A stretch of DNA of 64,000 bases from an uncultured Microbacterium sp. (GTDB taxonomy: Bacteria > Actinomycetota > Actinomycetes > Actinomycetales > Microbacteriaceae): contig NZ_CANLCY010000002.1 of assembly GCF_947489255.1 (NCBI RefSeq), positions 434,001-498,000 of the forward strand. Reading direction: 5' to 3'. The stretch's first letter is position 1, and the number at the start of each line of letters is the position of its first letter. This document shows, one piece after another, positions 7,998 to 17,587 of this stretch. A program made the translations under genes and the position numbers. The notes under the pieces were generated by a model. It saw only the letters and a list, made by a program, of their open reading frames with translations. It was not told the origin of the DNA and ran no database searches.

Positions 7998-8501
7998 ATG
8001 GCGATCACGTCTTCGCGCGGAGTGATCCTGATCCACTCCGCGCCCCGCGCGTTGTGCCCCCACCTCGAGTGGGCGGTGGGACGCGCTCTCGGCCGTGCCG
8101 TCAATTTCGACTGGGCCGACCAGCCCGTGCTGATGGGCAGCCGTCGTGCAGAGTTCTACTGGGAGGGCCCGGTCGGCTCCGGCGCTGCGCTCGCGAGCGC
8201 GATACGCGGCTGGGAGCACCTGCGCTTCGAGGTGAGCGAAGACCCCACTCCGCGCAGCGACGGCGGTCGCTGGATGCACACGCCCGGACTCGGCATCCAC
8301 TACGCGCAGACCGATGCGTCGGGCAACGTCGTGATCGGCGAGGACCGCGTGCGCTACGCCATGGAGGTCGCCGCGGGCGATCCCTTCGAACTCCAGCGCG
8401 AACTCGACGTCGCCCTCGGCTCGGCCTGGGATGAAGAGCTCGAGCCGTTCCGCCACGCGGGAGACGATCAGCAGATCGTCTGGCTGCACAAGGTGGGGTG
8501 A
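7998..8501 (+). CDS. DUF3145 domain-containing protein
   Basis: A 167-aa soluble protein of the actinobacterial DUF3145 family: RGVILIHSAPRALCPHLEWA at residues 7-26, then a WEHLRFEV segment and the C-terminal pattern DELEPFRHAGDDQQIVWLHKVG. Length equals the family norm. AAGGAGAG just upstream of the ATG at 7998 fixes the start. Function is not known. It converges on the fab operon and shares a bidirectional terminator with fabF. Confidence 0.92.
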   Translation: MAITSSRGVILIHSAPRALCPHLEWAVGRALGRAVNFDWADQPVLMGSRRAEFYWEGPVGSGAALASAIRGWEHLRFEVSEDPTPRSDGGRWMHTPGLGIHYAQTDASGNVVIGEDRVRYAMEVAAGDPFELQRELDVALGSAWDEELEPFRHAGDDQQIVWLHKVG

Positions 8502-8585
8502 GACCCCCGGGCGGGGAGGCGCCACTACCGGAGGCCGGTGTCCGCACCCGGTACCGGGACCGCGTATCCCCACTCGGATGAAAGA

Positions 8586-8637
8586 GAACGCCCCCTGGCA
8601 TCCTCCACCGCAGTCGGAGGGATGCCAGGGGGCGTTC
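8586..8637. terminator. Bidirectional terminator between DUF3145 and fabF
   Basis: A stem of about 21 bp (8586-8606 against 8616-8637, one bulged G) with a short loop, followed by TTCTTC on the plus side and flanked by A-rich sequence on the minus side. It ends both converging transcripts. Confidence 0.85.
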
Positions 8638-8646
8638 TTCGTCGGA

Positions 8647-9885
8647 TCAGACGGATGCGATCGCGACGACGGCGTTGTGGCCGCCGAAGCCGAAGGAGTT
8701 GCTGATCGCGAGCTGATCGCCCGCTCCGAGCTCGACGGGGGAGCCGGACAGGGCGAACGGGACCTCGGGGTCCTGCTCGGTGAGGTTGATGGTCGGCGGG
8801 GCGACGCGGTTCTGCAGCGCCAGCACGGTGAAGATCGCCTCGAGGGCGCCCGTGCCGCCGAGGAGGTGACCGGTGGAGGCCTTGGTCGCCGAGACCGGGA
8901 TCTCGTCGACGCGCTCGCCGAACACCGCCCGCAGCGCCTTGTACTCGTTCGGGTCGCCGACCGGCGTCGACGTGGCGTGCGCGTTGATGTGCGTGACGTC
9001 GTCGACCGACGCTCCGGCCATCTCCAGTGCCATGTGGACCGCGCGGGCGGCACCCTGGCCCTCGGGGTCGTTGGCGGTGATGTGGTACGAGTCGGCGGTG
9101 ACGCCGCCACCCACGATCGAGGCGTAGATCTTCGCACCGCGGGCCTTCGCGTGCTCCTCGGTCTCGAGGATGAGCACACCGGCGCCCTCGCCCATGACGA
9201 AGCCGTCGCGGTCGATGCTGGCCGGCCGAGAGGCCGTCTCGGGCGAGTCGTTGCGCTTGGACAGCGCCTGCATCGAGGCGAACGAGGCGATGGTGATCGG
9301 GTGGATCGCCGACTCGGTGCCACCCGCGATGACGACATCGGCCAGACCGTCGCGGATGTGCTGCACGGCGTTGACGATCGACTCGGTGCTCGACGCGCAG
9401 GCCGACGCCACCGTGCGCGCGAAGGCGCGCGCGTTGAAGTGGAGCGACAGGTTGCCCGCGGCGGCGTTGGGCATGAGCATCGGCACCGTCATCGGCATGA
9501 CGCGACGCGGGCCCTTCTCGCGCAGGGTGTCCCAGGCGTCGAGCAGCGTCCAGACGCCGCCGATGCCGGTGGCGAAGTCGACGCCGAGACGGTCGGGGTC
9601 GATGTCGGGCGAACCGGCGTCTTCCCATGCTTCCTTGGCCGCGACCATTGCGAGCTGCGACGAGGGGTCGAGCCGCTTGGCGACGGGTCGCTCGAGCACG
9701 GTCTCGGGTCGCACGAGCGCCTCGGCGGCGAAGGTGACGGGCAGGTTGTACTGCTCGACCCATTCGTGCTCGAGGGATCGGGCGCCGGAGGTTCCGGCGA
9801 GCAGGGCGGACCAGCTCTCGGGTGCCGTTCCGCCGATGGGCGAAGTGGCTCCGATGCCGGTGACGACGATGCGGGGTGTGCTCAT
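8647..9885 (-). CDS. fabF: Beta-ketoacyl-ACP synthase II
   Basis: A 412-aa condensing enzyme that elongates acyl-ACP with malonyl-ACP in type II fatty acid synthesis. The thiolase-fold signature is complete: nucleophile Cys163 in VASACASSTESI, first His in INAHATSTPVGD, second His in KASTGHLLGGTGA, and the C-terminal SNSFGFGGHNA loop. It is the last gene of the fabD-fabH-acpP-fabF operon, 68 bp after acpP, and ends in the strong terminator at 8586-8637. Presence of this operon indicates a dissociated fatty acid synthase, as in other Microbacteriaceae and Streptomyces. Confidence 0.97.
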   Translation of the reverse strand: MSTPRIVVTGIGATSPIGGTAPESWSALLAGTSGARSLEHEWVEQYNLPVTFAAEALVRPETVLERPVAKRLDPSSQLAMVAAKEAWEDAGSPDIDPDRLGVDFATGIGGVWTLLDAWDTLREKGPRRVMPMTVPMLMPNAAAGNLSLHFNARAFARTVASACASSTESIVNAVQHIRDGLADVVIAGGTESAIHPITIASFASMQALSKRNDSPETASRPASIDRDGFVMGEGAGVLILETEEHAKARGAKIYASIVGGGVTADSYHITANDPEGQGAARAVHMALEMAGASVDDVTHINAHATSTPVGDPNEYKALRAVFGERVDEIPVSATKASTGHLLGGTGALEAIFTVLALQNRVAPPTINLTEQDPEVPFALSGSPVELGAGDQLAISNSFGFGGHNAVVAIASV

Positions 9886-9953
9886 GAGCGAGGGATCCTT
9901 GGTGCGGCCGACAGGTCGTGACCGGTGGGGGCCGGAGCCCCCACCGGGAGGTG

Positions 9954-10202
9954 TCAGGACTGGTTCGACGTGATGAACGTCACGGCGTCGCCGACGGTCT
10001 TGAGGTTCTTGACCTCGTCGTCGGGGATGGTGACGCCGAACTTCTCCTCGGCGTTGACGACGATCGTCATCATCGAGATGGAGTCGATGTCGAGGTCGTC
10101 GGTGAACGACTTCTCGAGGGCGACCTCGTCGGCCGAGATCCCGGTCTCGTCGGTGATGAGCTCGGCAAGGCCGGCGAGAACCTCGTCGTTGGTGAATGCC
10201 AT
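9954..10202 (-). CDS. acpP: Acyl carrier protein
   Basis: An 82-aa acidic acyl carrier protein. The phosphopantetheine attachment serine is Ser41 in DLDIDSISMM, close to the usual D-S-L/I motif. Four-helix PP-binding domain of normal length. It carries growing acyl chains between FabD, FabH and FabF, whose genes flank it with gaps of about 67-68 bp. GAGACATC precedes the ATG. Confidence 0.97.
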   Translation of the reverse strand: MAFTNDEVLAGLAELITDETGISADEVALEKSFTDDLDIDSISMMTIVVNAEEKFGVTIPDDEVKNLKTVGDAVTFITSNQS

Positions 10203-10269
10203 GATGTCTCCTGTTTCTTGGGGGCGGGCCTGACAGGCCCCGATCAGTCTAGGGTTCGACGCTCTCGCG

Positions 10270-11274
10270 TCAGGGGAGGACGACGACCTGCGCGCCGAAG
10301 ACGAGTCCGGCGCCGAAGCCGATCTGCAACGCGAGACCGCCGCTGAGCTCGGGGTGCTCCTCGAGCAGGCGGTGGGTGGCCAGGGGGATGGATGCCGCCG
10401 AGGTGTTGCCCGTCGTCTCGATGTCGCGGCCGATGACCACGGTCTCGGGCAGGCCCAGCTGCTTGGCGAACTCGTCGATGATCCGCATGTTCGCCTGGTG
10501 CGGCACGAAAGCGGCGAGATCGCCCGGCTCGATGCCGGCCGCCTCGATCGCCTGACGGGCGACCTTGACCATCTCCCAGACGGCCCAGCGGAACACCGTG
10601 GGGCCCTCCTGACGGAGCGTCGGCCACGGCGCCGTGCCGTCGCGGAACTCGTTGAGCGTGGCGTTCATCCCCACGGCGTCCGCCTTGGAGCCGTCGGAGC
10701 CCCAGATGGTCGGGCCGATCCCCGGGGTGTCGCTGGGCCCGATGACCACGGCGCCCGCGCCGTCGCCGAGGAGGAACGAGATGCTGCGATCGGTCGGGTC
10801 GACGATGTCGCTGAGCTTCTCGGCACCGACCACGACGACGTGCTTCGCCAGCCCCGCGCGCACGAGGGCGTCGGCCTGACCCACGCCGTACGCGAAGCCC
10901 GCGCACGCGGCATTGACGTCGTAGGCGGCCGCGGGGTTCGCACCGATGCGGTCCGCGACGATCGCGGAGGCCGAGGGCGTCTGCTTCGGGTTGCTGATGG
11001 TGGCGACGATCACGGCGTCGATGTCGGCGGGGGAGACGCCGGACTTCTCGACGGCCTCGCGCGCGGCTTCGGAGGCCAGGTCGATGGCATCCGTCTCCTT
11101 GTTCGCGCGCACGCGGGTGACGATGCCGGTGCGCTGGCGGATCCACTCGTCGCTGGAGTCGATCGGGCCGACGAGGTCGTCGTTCGGCACGAAGTTCTCG
11201 CCGCGGGCCGCGCCGTAGGAGTAGATGCGGGTGTGGGCCGCGCCCTGGGTCTGGCGGAGGGTGGGGGTGCTCAT
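10270..11274 (-). CDS. fabH: Beta-ketoacyl-ACP synthase III
   Basis: A 334-aa initiating condensing enzyme that joins a CoA-bound primer (acetyl or branched acyl-CoA) with malonyl-ACP. Catalytic triad visible: Cys124 in VNAACAGFAYG, His in FVPHQANMRI and Asn in GNTSAASIP. The ATG at 11274 overlaps the fabD stop by 4 nt (ATGA), which fixes the start and indicates coupled translation. In actinobacteria FabH sets the iso/anteiso branched-chain pattern typical of the membrane lipids. Confidence 0.97.
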   Translation of the reverse strand: MSTPTLRQTQGAAHTRIYSYGAARGENFVPNDDLVGPIDSSDEWIRQRTGIVTRVRANKETDAIDLASEAAREAVEKSGVSPADIDAVIVATISNPKQTPSASAIVADRIGANPAAAYDVNAACAGFAYGVGQADALVRAGLAKHVVVVGAEKLSDIVDPTDRSISFLLGDGAGAVVIGPSDTPGIGPTIWGSDGSKADAVGMNATLNEFRDGTAPWPTLRQEGPTVFRWAVWEMVKVARQAIEAAGIEPGDLAAFVPHQANMRIIDEFAKQLGLPETVVIGRDIETTGNTSAASIPLATHRLLEEHPELSGGLALQIGFGAGLVFGAQVVVLP

Positions 11275-12191
11275 GCCTGGTCTTCCTTCAGCAGTGAGAC
11301 GGCCGCGTCGAGGTCGTCGGGGGTCTTGACCGCCACGGTCGGGGTGCCGCGCAGGGCACGCTTGGCGAGCCCGGTGAGCGCCCCCGCGGGCGAGAGTTCG
11401 ATGATGCCGGTCACGCCGTGCTCGGCGAACGAGGCCATGCAGCGGTCCCAGCGCACCGGCGACGCCACCTGCGCGACGACGAGGTCGAGCGCACGACGCC
11501 CGTCGGAGACGACGGAGCCGTCGGAGTTGGTCCAGAGCGTCAGCTCGGGGTCGCCGACCTCGACGTCGGCCGCCGCCGAACGCAGCGTCTCGACCGCGGG
11601 CTCCATGAAGCGGGTGTGGAAGGCGCCGGCGACCTGCAGCGGGATCACGCGCGTGCCGCGGGGCGCGTCGCTCGCGAGCTCCGCGAGGGCGGGGAGCTCT
11701 CCGGCGGCCACGATCTGCCCGCCGCCGTTGTAGTTGGCGGGGGTCAGGTCGAGGGCCTCGAGGCGCTCGAGCACGGCCTGCTCGTCGCCGCCGACGACGG
11801 CGCTCATGCCCGTCTCGACCGCCGAGGCCGCCTCGGCCATCGCGCGGCCGCGGAGGCCCACCAGACGCAGCGCGTCGGCGTCGCTCAGAACACCGGATGC
11901 CGCCAACGCGGCGATCTCGCCCACGGAATGCCCCGCGACACCGGCGACCGGCGAACCGGCGCGCTCGCTCAGCGCCGCCCACGACAGCAGCGACGCCGCG
12001 ACGATGAGGGGCTGAGCGACCGAGGTGTCGCGGATCCGGTCGGCATCCCATTCGGTACCGGCGGCGATGAGATCGACTCCGGCCTGCTCGGAGAACGCGG
12101 CGAGGCGCTCGCGCGCCCCGTCGAACTCGAGCCACGGCGAGAGGAACCCGGGGGTCTGCGAGCCCTGTCCGGGGAAGACGGCGATGATCAC
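11271..12191 (-). CDS. fabD: Malonyl-CoA:ACP transacylase
   Basis: A 306-aa acyltransferase that charges ACP with malonate. Motifs: FPGQGSQ at residues 6-12, nucleophile Ser89 in GHSVGE, and the later catalytic His in AFHTRFM. It starts with GTG at 12191; the hexamer CAGGAT lies 6 nt upstream of it on the coding strand, so the transcript is probably leaderless. First gene of the fab operon. The upstream gene encodes a FasR-like regulator, the arrangement known from Streptomyces. Confidence 0.95.
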   Translation of the reverse strand: MIIAVFPGQGSQTPGFLSPWLEFDGARERLAAFSEQAGVDLIAAGTEWDADRIRDTSVAQPLIVAASLLSWAALSERAGSPVAGVAGHSVGEIAALAASGVLSDADALRLVGLRGRAMAEAASAVETGMSAVVGGDEQAVLERLEALDLTPANYNGGGQIVAAGELPALAELASDAPRGTRVIPLQVAGAFHTRFMEPAVETLRSAAADVEVGDPELTLWTNSDGSVVSDGRRALDLVVAQVASPVRWDRCMASFAEHGVTGIIELSPAGALTGLAKRALRGTPTVAVKTPDDLDAAVSLLKEDQA

Positions 12192-12246
12192 CGTCCCATC
12201 CTGCCAAGGATCGGGCCCGCGCTTATGGAGATATCGGCACAGATAT

Positions 12247-12315
12247 GCGGCGTGTCTTTGTGCGCGCCGTGCATCAGCGCCGTGTCGATCCCGTCGAGCG
12301 TCCCCGACACGCCGC
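12247..12315. promoter_or_regulatory. Inverted repeat between the fasR-like gene and fabD
   Basis: GCGGCGTGTC (12247-12256) and its exact complement GACACGCCGC (12306-12315) flank about 50 bp in the 192-bp gap between the regulator's stop and the fabD start. It could be a terminator for the regulator or part of an operator for fabD. Confidence 0.35.
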
Positions 12316-12383
12316 GTCCTCGCGGGGAGAGCGACGTGTCGTGGACGCTCGGCGGACGGTCCAGACGGGGAATGCGTGCGGCG

Positions 12384-13676
12384 TCAGCGCGACACGACGG
12401 GCCGCCGGTTGACGGGGCCGCGACGCCGGGTGGCATCCGTACCGATCGAACCGAGGATCAGCGCCGTCTGCAGGATCAGCGCCTCGCGGGGGCCCGTGGC
12501 ATCCCACCCGATGACCTCGGAGACGCGCTTCAGGCGATACCGCACCGTGTTGGGGTGCACGTACAGCTCGCGGGCCGTCGCCTCGAGCGAACGCCCGTTG
12601 TCGAGGTAGCTCCACAGCGTCGCCACGAGATCCGCGCTGTGCGCCTGCAGCGGGCGGTACACGCGCTCGACGAGCGTCTGCTTCGCGACGGCGTCACCGG
12701 CGAGGGCTCGCTCCGGCAGCAGGTCGTCGGCCTCGACGGGACGCGGGGCGTGACGCCACGCCCGGGCGACGGCGAAGCCCGCGAGGGCGGCGCGGGCGCT
12801 CTGCCCGGCATCGACGAGGGCGGGCACGGCGGGACCGAGCACGAGATGACCGGAGCCGAAGCCGGGCTCGAGCCGCTTCGCGATCTCGGGGAACGGCAGT
12901 TCGGCGGTGTCGTCACCGCCGCGCGCGGGCAGGTCGGCGCGACCCACCACGAGCACGAGACGTGAGCCCTGCACGCCGATGAGCACGTCGACGCCGAGCT
13001 TGCGGGCGGTGCGGCGGACCTGGTCGACGTCGAGCTGCGGGGGAGTGGTGCCGACGAGCACCGCGACCTCTCCGTGCCCGTGCCACCCGAGGGCGGCGAT
13101 CCGGCTGGGAAGCTCGTCGTCGGCCTCACCGGTGAGGATCGAGTCGACCACGAGCGCCTCGAGACGCGCGTCCCAGAGGCCGCGGGCCTCGGCAGCGCGC
13201 GCGTAGACGTCGGCGGCGGCGAAGGCCACCTCGCGCGAATACGACAGCATCGCCTCGCGCACCTTCTCACTGCGGCCGGCGACACGCTCCTCCATGACCT
13301 CGACGGTCACGCGCACCAGCTGCAGGGTCTGCGTGAGGCTCACGCTGCGCAGCAGCTCACGCGGAGCGGCGGCGAAGATGTCGGCGGCGATCGCCGGGGT
13401 CGAGGCGGGCTCCTCGAACCACTGCAGGAACGACGTGATGCCGGCCTGCGCGACCAGGCCGACGGCCGAGCGCCGGGCCGGGGGCATCTCGGCGTACCAG
13501 GGCAGGGTCTCCTCGAGCCGCTGGATGGTCGCCGTGGCCAGATCGCCGGAGATGCGGCGCAGCCACGTCAGCGTCTCGGCCTTCTCTTGCGCCGCCTCGG
13601 CACCGGACGCAGAACGGCGGTCGGGCCCGGCCCCGCCCGTGGGGGCGGAACCGGACCCGTCCGTGGAGGGAGTCAC
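12384..13676 (-). CDS. PucR/CdaR-type regulator, FasR-like activator of fatty acid synthesis
   Basis: A 430-aa transcription factor. The C-terminal 70 residues form a PucR-type helix-turn-helix (LEATARELYVHPNTVRYRLKRVSEVIGWD); the middle has a GGDEF-like CdaR fold, and the N-terminus is helical. Streptomyces coelicolor FasR, which activates fabDHPF, has the same layout and the same place directly upstream of fabD, so the same role is inferred. The GTG start is 5 bp after the aceE stop on the same strand, so the regulator may be co-transcribed with aceE; a run of Gly/Ser/Pro residues at the N-terminus is poorly conserved and the exact start is uncertain. Confidence 0.88.
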   Translation of the reverse strand: MTPSTDGSGSAPTGGAGPDRRSASGAEAAQEKAETLTWLRRISGDLATATIQRLEETLPWYAEMPPARRSAVGLVAQAGITSFLQWFEEPASTPAIAADIFAAAPRELLRSVSLTQTLQLVRVTVEVMEERVAGRSEKVREAMLSYSREVAFAAADVYARAAEARGLWDARLEALVVDSILTGEADDELPSRIAALGWHGHGEVAVLVGTTPPQLDVDQVRRTARKLGVDVLIGVQGSRLVLVVGRADLPARGGDDTAELPFPEIAKRLEPGFGSGHLVLGPAVPALVDAGQSARAALAGFAVARAWRHAPRPVEADDLLPERALAGDAVAKQTLVERVYRPLQAHSADLVATLWSYLDNGRSLEATARELYVHPNTVRYRLKRVSEVIGWDATGPREALILQTALILGSIGTDATRRRGPVNRRPVVSR

Positions 13677-13681
13677 CTGAC

Positions 13682-16408
13682 TCAGGCCTCGCCGCCCGCG
13701 TTGCCGCTGGTACCGGCGTTGACGTCGTGCAGGCGGTACTTCTCGATGGCCTGCCCGACGACCGCACGGTCGACCTTGCCCTCTTCGGCCAGGGCCTGGA
13801 GGGCGCGGACGGCGAGCGAGGGACCGTCGATCTTGAAGAATCGACGGGCCGCGGCGCGGGTGTCGGAGAAGCCGAAGCCGTCGGCACCGAGCGTCCAGTA
13901 GTTCTGCGGGACCCACTGGCGGATCTGATCCTGCACCGCGTGCATCCAGTCGCTGACGGCCACGACGGGACCCTCGGCCTCCTTCAGCTTGTCGGTGAGG
14001 TAGGCCACGCGGGGCTCCTCGTCGGGGTGCAGGAAGTTGTGCTCGTCGGCGGCGAGACCGTCGCGACGCAGCTCCGACCACGAGGTCACCGACCACACGT
14101 CGGCCTTGACGCCCCAGTCGTCCTTCAGCAGACGCTGCGCCTCGAGAGCCCACGGCACACCGACGCCCGAGGCGAGCAGCTGCGTGCGCGGTCCGTCGCC
14201 CTCACCGGTGGAGATGTGGTGGATGCCGCGGACGATGCCGTCCACGTCGACACCCTCGGGCTCGGCGGGCTGCACGTAGGGCTCGTTGTACACGGTCATG
14301 TAGTACATGACGTTCGGGTCGGAGTGCTCGCCGCCGTACATGCGCTCGATGCCGCTGCGCACGATGTGGGCGATCTCGTAGCCGTAGGCCGGGTCGTACG
14401 ACACCGTCGCGGGGTTGGTCGAGGCGAGCAGCTGCGAGTGACCGTCGGCGTGCTGCAGACCCTCACCCGTCAGCGTGGTGCGGCCGGCCGTGGCGCCGAT
14501 GATGAAGCCGCGCGCCATCTGGTCGCCCGCGGCCCACTGGGCGTCGCCGGTGCGCTGGAAGCCGAACATCGAGTAGAACACGTAGACCGGGATCAGCGGC
14601 TCGCCGTGGGTCGAGTACGCCGTGCCCGCCGCGGTGAACGCCGCGAGGGCGCCCGCCTCGTTGATGCCGACGTGGATGATCTGACCCTCGGGGCTCTCCT
14701 TGTACGCCAGCAGGAGCTCGCGGTCGACGGAGGTGTAGTGCTGACCCTTGGGGTTGTAGATCTTCGCGGTCGGGAAGTACGCGTCCATACCGAACGTGCG
14801 CGCCTCGTCGGGGATGATCGGCACGATGCGGTGACCGAAGCCCTTGACGCGCAGCAGGTCCTTCAGCAGACGCACGAACGCCATGGTCGTGGCGACGTCC
14901 TGCGTGCCCGAACCCTTCTTGGGCAGCGCGTACGCGGCATCCCCGGGCAGTTCCAGGCCCACGTGGGTCGTGCGACGCTCGGGCAGGAAGCCGCCGAGCG
15001 AACGGCGACGCTCCAGCATGTACTGGATCGTCTCGTCCTTCTCGCCGGGGTTGTAGTACGGCGGCTGGTAGGGGTTGTCCTCGAGCTGCGCGTCGGTGAC
15101 GGGAATGTCCATCGCGTCGCGGAACGACTTGAGGTCGTCCAGCGTCAGCTTCTTCATCTGGTGCGTGGCGTTGCGGCCCTCGAAGTGGGGACCGAGGCCG
15201 TAGCCCTTGATGGTCTTGGCGAGGATGACGGTCGGCTGCCCCTTGTGCTCCGCCGCTGCCTTGAAGGCCGCGTAGACCTTGCGGTAGTCGTGGCCGCCGC
15301 GCTTGAGGCCCCAGACCTGCTCGTCGGTGTAGTCCTTGACGAGCTCGAGGGCGCGGGGGTCGCGTCCGAAGAAGTTCTCGCGGACGTACGCGCCGTTCTC
15401 GGCCTTGTAGGTCTGGTAGTCGCCGTCGGGCGTGGTGTTCATCAGGTTGAGCAGCGCGCCCTCGGTGTCGCGGGCGAGCAGGTCGTCCCACTCGCGGCCC
15501 CAGACGACCTTGATGACGTTCCAGCCGGCACCGCGGAAGAAGCTCTCGAGCTCCTGGATGATCTTGCCGTTGCCGCGGACCGGGCCGTCGAGGCGCTGGA
15601 GGTTGCAGTTGATGATGAAGTTGAGGTTGTCGAGGCCCTCGTTCGCCGCGACCTGCAGCTGACCGCGGCTCTCGACCTCGTCCATCTCGCCGTCGCCCAG
15701 GTAGGCCCAGACCTGCGAGCCGCCGACGTCCTTGATGCCGCGGTTGGCGAGGTACTTGTTCGACATCGCCTGGTAGATGGCGTTGATCGGGCCCAGACCC
15801 ATCGACACCGTCGGGAACTGCCAGAACTCCGGCATGAGACGGGGATGGGGGTACGAGGGGATGCCGTTGGGGGCCGCCGACTTCTCCTGACGGAACCCGT
15901 CGAGCTGCGCCTCGGTGAGGCGACCCTCGAGGAACGCGCGGGCGTAGGCGCCGGGGGAGGCGTGGCCCTGGATGAAGATCTGGTCGCCGCCGGAGGGGTC
16001 GTCGAGGCCGCGGAAGAAGTGGTTGAAGCCCACCTCGTACAGGGCGGCCGACGAGGCGTAGGTGGAGATGTGGCCGCCGACGCCGATGCCGGGGCGCTGA
16101 GCGCGGTGGACGGTGACCGCCGCGTTCCAGCGGATCCACTTGCGGTAACGACGCTCGAGCTCCTCGTCACCGGGGAACTCGGGCTCGTTCTTCTGCGAGA
16201 TCGTGTTGATGTAGTCGGTGGTCGGAACCATCGGCACGTTCAGGTGCAGTTCCTTCGAGCCCTTGAGCAGGCTCAGCATGATCTCGCGAGCGCGAGCCGG
16301 ACCCTTCGCCTGGACCAGCTGGCGCAGGGATTCCTGCCACTCCCCGGTCTCTTCCGGGTCGCTGTCCTGCGGCCCCTGCGAATACGGATCCTGGTCGTGA
16401 ACAGTCAC
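13682..16408 (-). CDS. aceE: Pyruvate dehydrogenase E1 component, homodimeric type
   Basis: A 908-aa thiamine diphosphate enzyme that decarboxylates pyruvate and passes the acetyl group to the lipoyl arm of E2. Length and domain order (ThDP-binding domain with GDGEMDE and the following [11 protein letters not shown], middle domain, C-terminal transketolase-like domain) fit homodimeric AceE rather than the two-gene PdhAB form. GTG at 16408 is chosen because AAAGG lies 6-7 nt upstream; an upstream ATG would add 26 atypical residues. Its partners are encoded 18-21 kb away (E2 at 34260, Lpd at 36048), which is normal in actinobacteria. Directly followed by the FasR-like gene. Confidence 0.97.
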   Translation of the reverse strand: MTVHDQDPYSQGPQDSDPEETGEWQESLRQLVQAKGPARAREIMLSLLKGSKELHLNVPMVPTTDYINTISQKNEPEFPGDEELERRYRKWIRWNAAVTVHRAQRPGIGVGGHISTYASSAALYEVGFNHFFRGLDDPSGGDQIFIQGHASPGAYARAFLEGRLTEAQLDGFRQEKSAAPNGIPSYPHPRLMPEFWQFPTVSMGLGPINAIYQAMSNKYLANRGIKDVGGSQVWAYLGDGEMDEVESRGQLQVAANEGLDNLNFIINCNLQRLDGPVRGNGKIIQELESFFRGAGWNVIKVVWGREWDDLLARDTEGALLNLMNTTPDGDYQTYKAENGAYVRENFFGRDPRALELVKDYTDEQVWGLKRGGHDYRKVYAAFKAAAEHKGQPTVILAKTIKGYGLGPHFEGRNATHQMKKLTLDDLKSFRDAMDIPVTDAQLEDNPYQPPYYNPGEKDETIQYMLERRRSLGGFLPERRTTHVGLELPGDAAYALPKKGSGTQDVATTMAFVRLLKDLLRVKGFGHRIVPIIPDEARTFGMDAYFPTAKIYNPKGQHYTSVDRELLLAYKESPEGQIIHVGINEAGALAAFTAAGTAYSTHGEPLIPVYVFYSMFGFQRTGDAQWAAGDQMARGFIIGATAGRTTLTGEGLQHADGHSQLLASTNPATVSYDPAYGYEIAHIVRSGIERMYGGEHSDPNVMYYMTVYNEPYVQPAEPEGVDVDGIVRGIHHISTGEGDGPRTQLLASGVGVPWALEAQRLLKDDWGVKADVWSVTSWSELRRDGLAADEHNFLHPDEEPRVAYLTDKLKEAEGPVVAVSDWMHAVQDQIRQWVPQNYWTLGADGFGFSDTRAAARRFFKIDGPSLAVRALQALAEEGKVDRAVVGQAIEKYRLHDVNAGTSGNAGGEA

Positions 16409-16659
16409 GGAAGACCTTTCGTCGTCTGGCAGGTCATGCCAGAGAATCGCCATACGAGTGCGGCAACCCTTGTTCGCTCCGCACAATCAACCAGCGTCCA
16501 GCCTAGCGAGTCGGCGCGCCATCGGATGCGCGCGCGGGCTGCGGCGGGCCCCGCGTCGCGGCGACGCTTCGACGTCGAGCAGTCCGGTCGCGGTCATGGA
16601 CTCCGGATGAAGCGCGCCGCATCCGGGGGACGGGATGCCGGCGGGTCTAGCCTGAGCGC

Positions 16660-17355
16660 GTGGACACGCAGGATCCCGCCGCGTTCCGGACGCGGCCCGA
16701 GCATCGCTGGCCGGTGCTCATCGCCCTCGCCGTGGGGGCGGGACTGTACGCGTTCCTGCCGACCGAGGCCGGCGGCATCCTGAGATACGTGGTCGTGACC
16801 GCGGGGGTGCTGTGCGCGATCCCGATGGTGGTGACCAACCCGTCGCGGCTGACCCGCGAATCCCGCATCGGGCGCGGGTTCGCCCTGGCATTCACGGCTG
16901 TGCTGCTGCTGGCCAATCAGGTGGCGCTGTTCCTGCTCGTCCAGCAGCTGCTGCAGGGGCAGGGCGACGGCGCCGGAACGCTCCTGGGCGCCGCGCAGGT
17001 GTGGGCGATCAACGTCATCGGCTACGCCGTCGTGTACTGGGAGATGGACCGCGGCGGCCCGATCGCCCGCCGCCGCGACGCCCGCGACGACCTCCCGCCC
17101 GCCGATTTCCAGTTCCCGCAGGACAGCGACCGCGACGCGGTCAGCGAGGTGCGGCGGCGGTCGTCCGACGTCGAGGACTGGGCGCCGGGATACGTCGACT
17201 ACCTCTACTTCTCGGCATCCAACGCCATGGCGTTCAGCCCCACCGATGTGATGCCGCTCTCGAGCCGGGCGAAGCTGTTCATGATGGCGCAGGCGGTGTC
17301 GGGCTTCATCCTGCTCGCGCTGGTGATCGCGCGCAGCGTGAACATCCTGAACTGA
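16660..17355 (+). CDS. DUF1345-like integral membrane protein
   Basis: A 231-aa protein with about six hydrophobic segments (residues 18-36, 40-58, 72-95, 108-125, 180-198, 205-227) and a charged cytoplasmic loop (about 128-170). The segment YVDYLYFSASNAMAFSPTDVMPLS recalls the DUF1345 family and the pore region of two-TM potassium channels, though no TVGYG filter is present. GTG at 16660 follows the hexamer TAGCCT (16648-16653) by 6 nt, so a leaderless transcript is likely. Divergent from aceE. Function unknown. Confidence 0.8.
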   Translation: MDTQDPAAFRTRPEHRWPVLIALAVGAGLYAFLPTEAGGILRYVVVTAGVLCAIPMVVTNPSRLTRESRIGRGFALAFTAVLLLANQVALFLLVQQLLQGQGDGAGTLLGAAQVWAINVIGYAVVYWEMDRGGPIARRRDARDDLPPADFQFPQDSDRDAVSEVRRRSSDVEDWAPGYVDYLYFSASNAMAFSPTDVMPLSSRAKLFMMAQAVSGFILLALVIARSVNILN

Positions 17356-17386
17356 TGGTGTCGTCGCGGGATGCCATCATGATCGG

Positions 17387-17587
17387 ATGACGTCTCCGCA
17401 CCTGCGCCGGATGCGCTCTCGTCGGGCGGTTCGCGAGCGTCGGCGGCGCGCTATGACCCCGTGGCTGGGCGCATTCGCGAGCCTGATCGGCACGAATCTG
17501 AACGCCGGCGGCTGGATTATCGTCGTCGGCCTCGTCAGCGGGCTGATCGGCACCGTGATGTTCGCCGTCCACGTCCTCACCAGATAG
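17387..17587 (+). CDS. Small single-pass membrane protein
   Basis: A 66-aa candidate with an arginine-rich N-terminus (MTSPHLRRMRSRRAVRERRRR) and one hydrophobic helix at about residues 41-63. The hexamer CATCAT lies 6 nt before the ATG, matching the leaderless pattern of neighbouring genes. Its stop overlaps the 3' end of the convergent CAT-like gene by 11 bp. No family recognised; coding status is uncertain because the chain is short and arginine-rich. Confidence 0.4.
   Translation: MTSPHLRRMRSRRAVRERRRRAMTPWLGAFASLIGTNLNAGGWIIVVGLVSGLIGTVMFAVHVLTR

Noticed and set aside
13727..16783. Open plus-strand frame of 1018 codons opposite aceE
   Set aside because: Mirror-frame shadow of AceE; no recognisable domain and no ribosome site.
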